From positions 1-7,737 of the forward strand of contig CAZYAN010000086.1 of assembly GCA_964645585.1 (NCBI GenBank): a stretch of 7,737 nucleotides of DNA, read 5' to 3'. Of this stretch, positions 6,937 through 7,737 are shown one piece after another (position 1 is the stretch's first letter; each line of letters begins with the position of its first letter). Below the pieces are notes generated by a model that made no database searches, was not told the DNA's origin, and saw nothing but the letters and a program-made list of their open reading frames with translations. This stretch comes from DATGSL01 sp964645585 (GTDB taxonomy: Bacteria > Verrucomicrobiota > Verrucomicrobiia > Opitutales > T3Sed10-336). The position numbers were made by a program, and so were the translations under genes.

Positions 6937-7017
6937 AAATGGATTCTCCGCTCAGGCCGTACCGGCTGATCTAAATCCGCGTAAATCGACCTTCCTTTGG
7001 CGTTAAAATTCGTCAAA
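6937..7017 (-). promoter_or_regulatory. 81-bp gap upstream of transporter-kinase gene with direct hexamer repeat
   Basis: Between the glycosidase-like stop and the fusion gene I see a direct repeat TAAATC (6972-6977 and 6982-6987, plus-strand reading) with a 10-bp period, separated by CGCG. The minus strand also has TTGACG (7016-7011), resembling a -35 box, but no -10 hexamer at a usual distance. A 4-bp GCCG/CGGC hairpin with loop TAC (about 6957-6967) is too weak for a terminator. Read-through from the upstream gene is therefore plausible; an operator here is a tentative reading. Confidence 0.2.
6946..6949 (-). promoter_or_regulatory. Ribosome binding site for transporter-kinase gene
   Basis: The minus strand reads GGAG, 9 nt before the ATG at 6936. 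This supports the start that gives a normal BASS N-terminus ahead of the first membrane helix. Confidence 0.6.
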
Positions 7018-7737
7018 CTAGACGTCTTGATGTCCGGAATAGTCGGCTCCTCCCGCGGCAAGATAGCCCCTGCTGGCACCGGATTCGTCGGCACTGACCC
7101 AGAAGGAGTACAAGGAACCGTTCTCTAAATGAAATCGGAACCGCACGGGTTCTCCGCGCAGTCGCTCAAGATCCGCGCTCTCCCACTCCACCCGCTGCAT
7201 CGTGCTGTCCACGCTGATCCGGCGACAGTTCTCTTCTCGAAACGGTTCGATGACCCTGCCGGTCCGGTCGAGCACTTCGACTTTCAGGCCGCCGCCGAGA
7301 CAGGCGACGTTAACGAACAGACAACGTCCGCTGAATCGCACGGGCCGCGTCGCAACAGTGCCCGGGGCCGCCGTTGATTCGAGCGATGCGAATCCATCGC
7401 GCCGCAGTGACGCCATGCCAATACTCGCCCCGGTATACATCCCGCGCGTGCCATCAGGCGCTTGTCCCGAATACCCTGTATAGGGAAAAAGCAACCGGTC
7501 TTTGGAAACAAGGCACACGCCGGCTGTGCTGTGCAGGTAGGCGCGATCCCAGCGTCCTTCCTCGCGCGATGCCTCAAGAAACGGCGTCCTCTCGGGGCGA
7601 TCCCAATGAAACCCGTCTCGCGTAAAGCCGAGGGAAAGATCGGTCAGCTTGGGATACTTGCCTTCCGCGCACACCCGGTTGTTTGGTCCGCGGTGGATAT
7701 AATGCATGCCGATCGTCAGGCTTTCATAAGCAACACC
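7018..7737 (-). CDS. Glycoside-hydrolase-like protein (GH32/GH43-type annotation), C-terminal part; 5' end outside window
   Basis: The frame is open from the right window edge to TAG at 7018-7020, giving 239 visible residues. The first ATG inside the window (7707) is not the likely start, because coding similarity continues upstream (VAYESLTIG). The visible part begins within a five-bladed-propeller-like region, with SLGFTRDGFHWDRPER at about 35-50 and GMASLRRDGFASLE at about 107-120. It then enters a C-terminal beta-sandwich-like domain: RPVRFSGRCLFVNV (131-144), LKVEVLDRTGRVIEPF (151-166), PVRFRFHLENGSLYSFWVS (197-215) and GASRGYLAAGG (220-230). From memory, proteins with this tail are common in Planctomycetota and Verrucomicrobiota and are labelled as glycosyl hydrolase family 32 N-terminal or similar; their reaction is not established as far as I know. 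Any catalytic acid and nucleophile upstream are off-window. It precedes the transporter-kinase gene by 81 bp and is probably the first visible gene of the operon. Confidence 0.75.
   Translation of the reverse strand, partial: GVAYESLTIGMHYIHRGPNNRVCAEGKYPKLTDLSLGFTRDGFHWDRPERTPFLEASREEGRWDRAYLHSTAGVCLVSKDRLLFPYTGYSGQAPDGTRGMYTGASIGMASLRRDGFASLESTAAPGTVATRPVRFSGRCLFVNVACLGGGLKVEVLDRTGRVIEPFREENCRRISVDSTMQRVEWESADLERLRGEPVRFRFHLENGSLYSFWVSADESGASRGYLAAGGADYSGHQDV

Noticed and set aside
7010..7017. TTGACG on the minus strand as a promoter -35 box for the transporter-kinase gene
   Set aside because: No recognisable -10 hexamer lies 16-18 nt downstream; the hexamer alone is weak evidence.

Overview
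The window looks like a GC-rich bacterial chromosome segment carrying a saccharide- or acid-sugar-utilisation locus. No rRNA, tRNA, plasmid, phage, IS or CRISPR signal is visible. The most likely source is the PVC group (Verrucomicrobiota, Kiritimatiellota, Lentisphaerota or Planctomycetota). This rests on two paralogous exported Asp-box (sialidase-like) proteins, one with a textbook Tat signal, next to a GH32/43-annotated glycosidase-like protein whose C-terminal domain I associate with those phyla. The assignment is from family habit, not from a marker gene.

Plus strand, left side. Positions 3-137 are the last 44 codons of an AraC-family regulator. After a 121-bp gap with an imperfect inverted repeat comes a complete HpcH/HpaI-type class II aldolase gene (259-1029). 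A 77-bp spacer with two small hairpins separates it from a convergent minus-strand gene set.

Minus strand, right to left. This is the likely transcription order: the C-terminal 239 codons of a glycoside-hydrolase-like protein (7018 to beyond 7737); a 688-codon protein joining a BASS-family sodium symporter to an aminoglycoside-phosphotransferase-fold kinase (4870-6936); an exported YncE/YVTN-type beta-propeller (3716-4873), whose ATG overlaps the fusion's stop as ATGA; a Sec-exported sialidase-like protein (2499-3710), 5 nt beyond the propeller's stop; and a Tat-exported sialidase-like protein (1107-2402) after a 96-bp gap. Tight spacing, overlaps and good Shine-Dalgarno sites support an operon, at least from 6936 to 2499. 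Its promoter lies outside the window or, less likely, in the 81-bp gap at 6937-7017.

Working model (inference): exported Asp-box and glycosidase-like proteins process an extracytoplasmic carbohydrate or acidic sugar. The symporter imports a small product and the fused cytosolic kinase phosphorylates it on arrival. The aldolase cleaves a 2-keto-3-deoxy acid, and the AraC-type regulator senses an intermediate. The transporter-kinase fusion is the most unusual item here.
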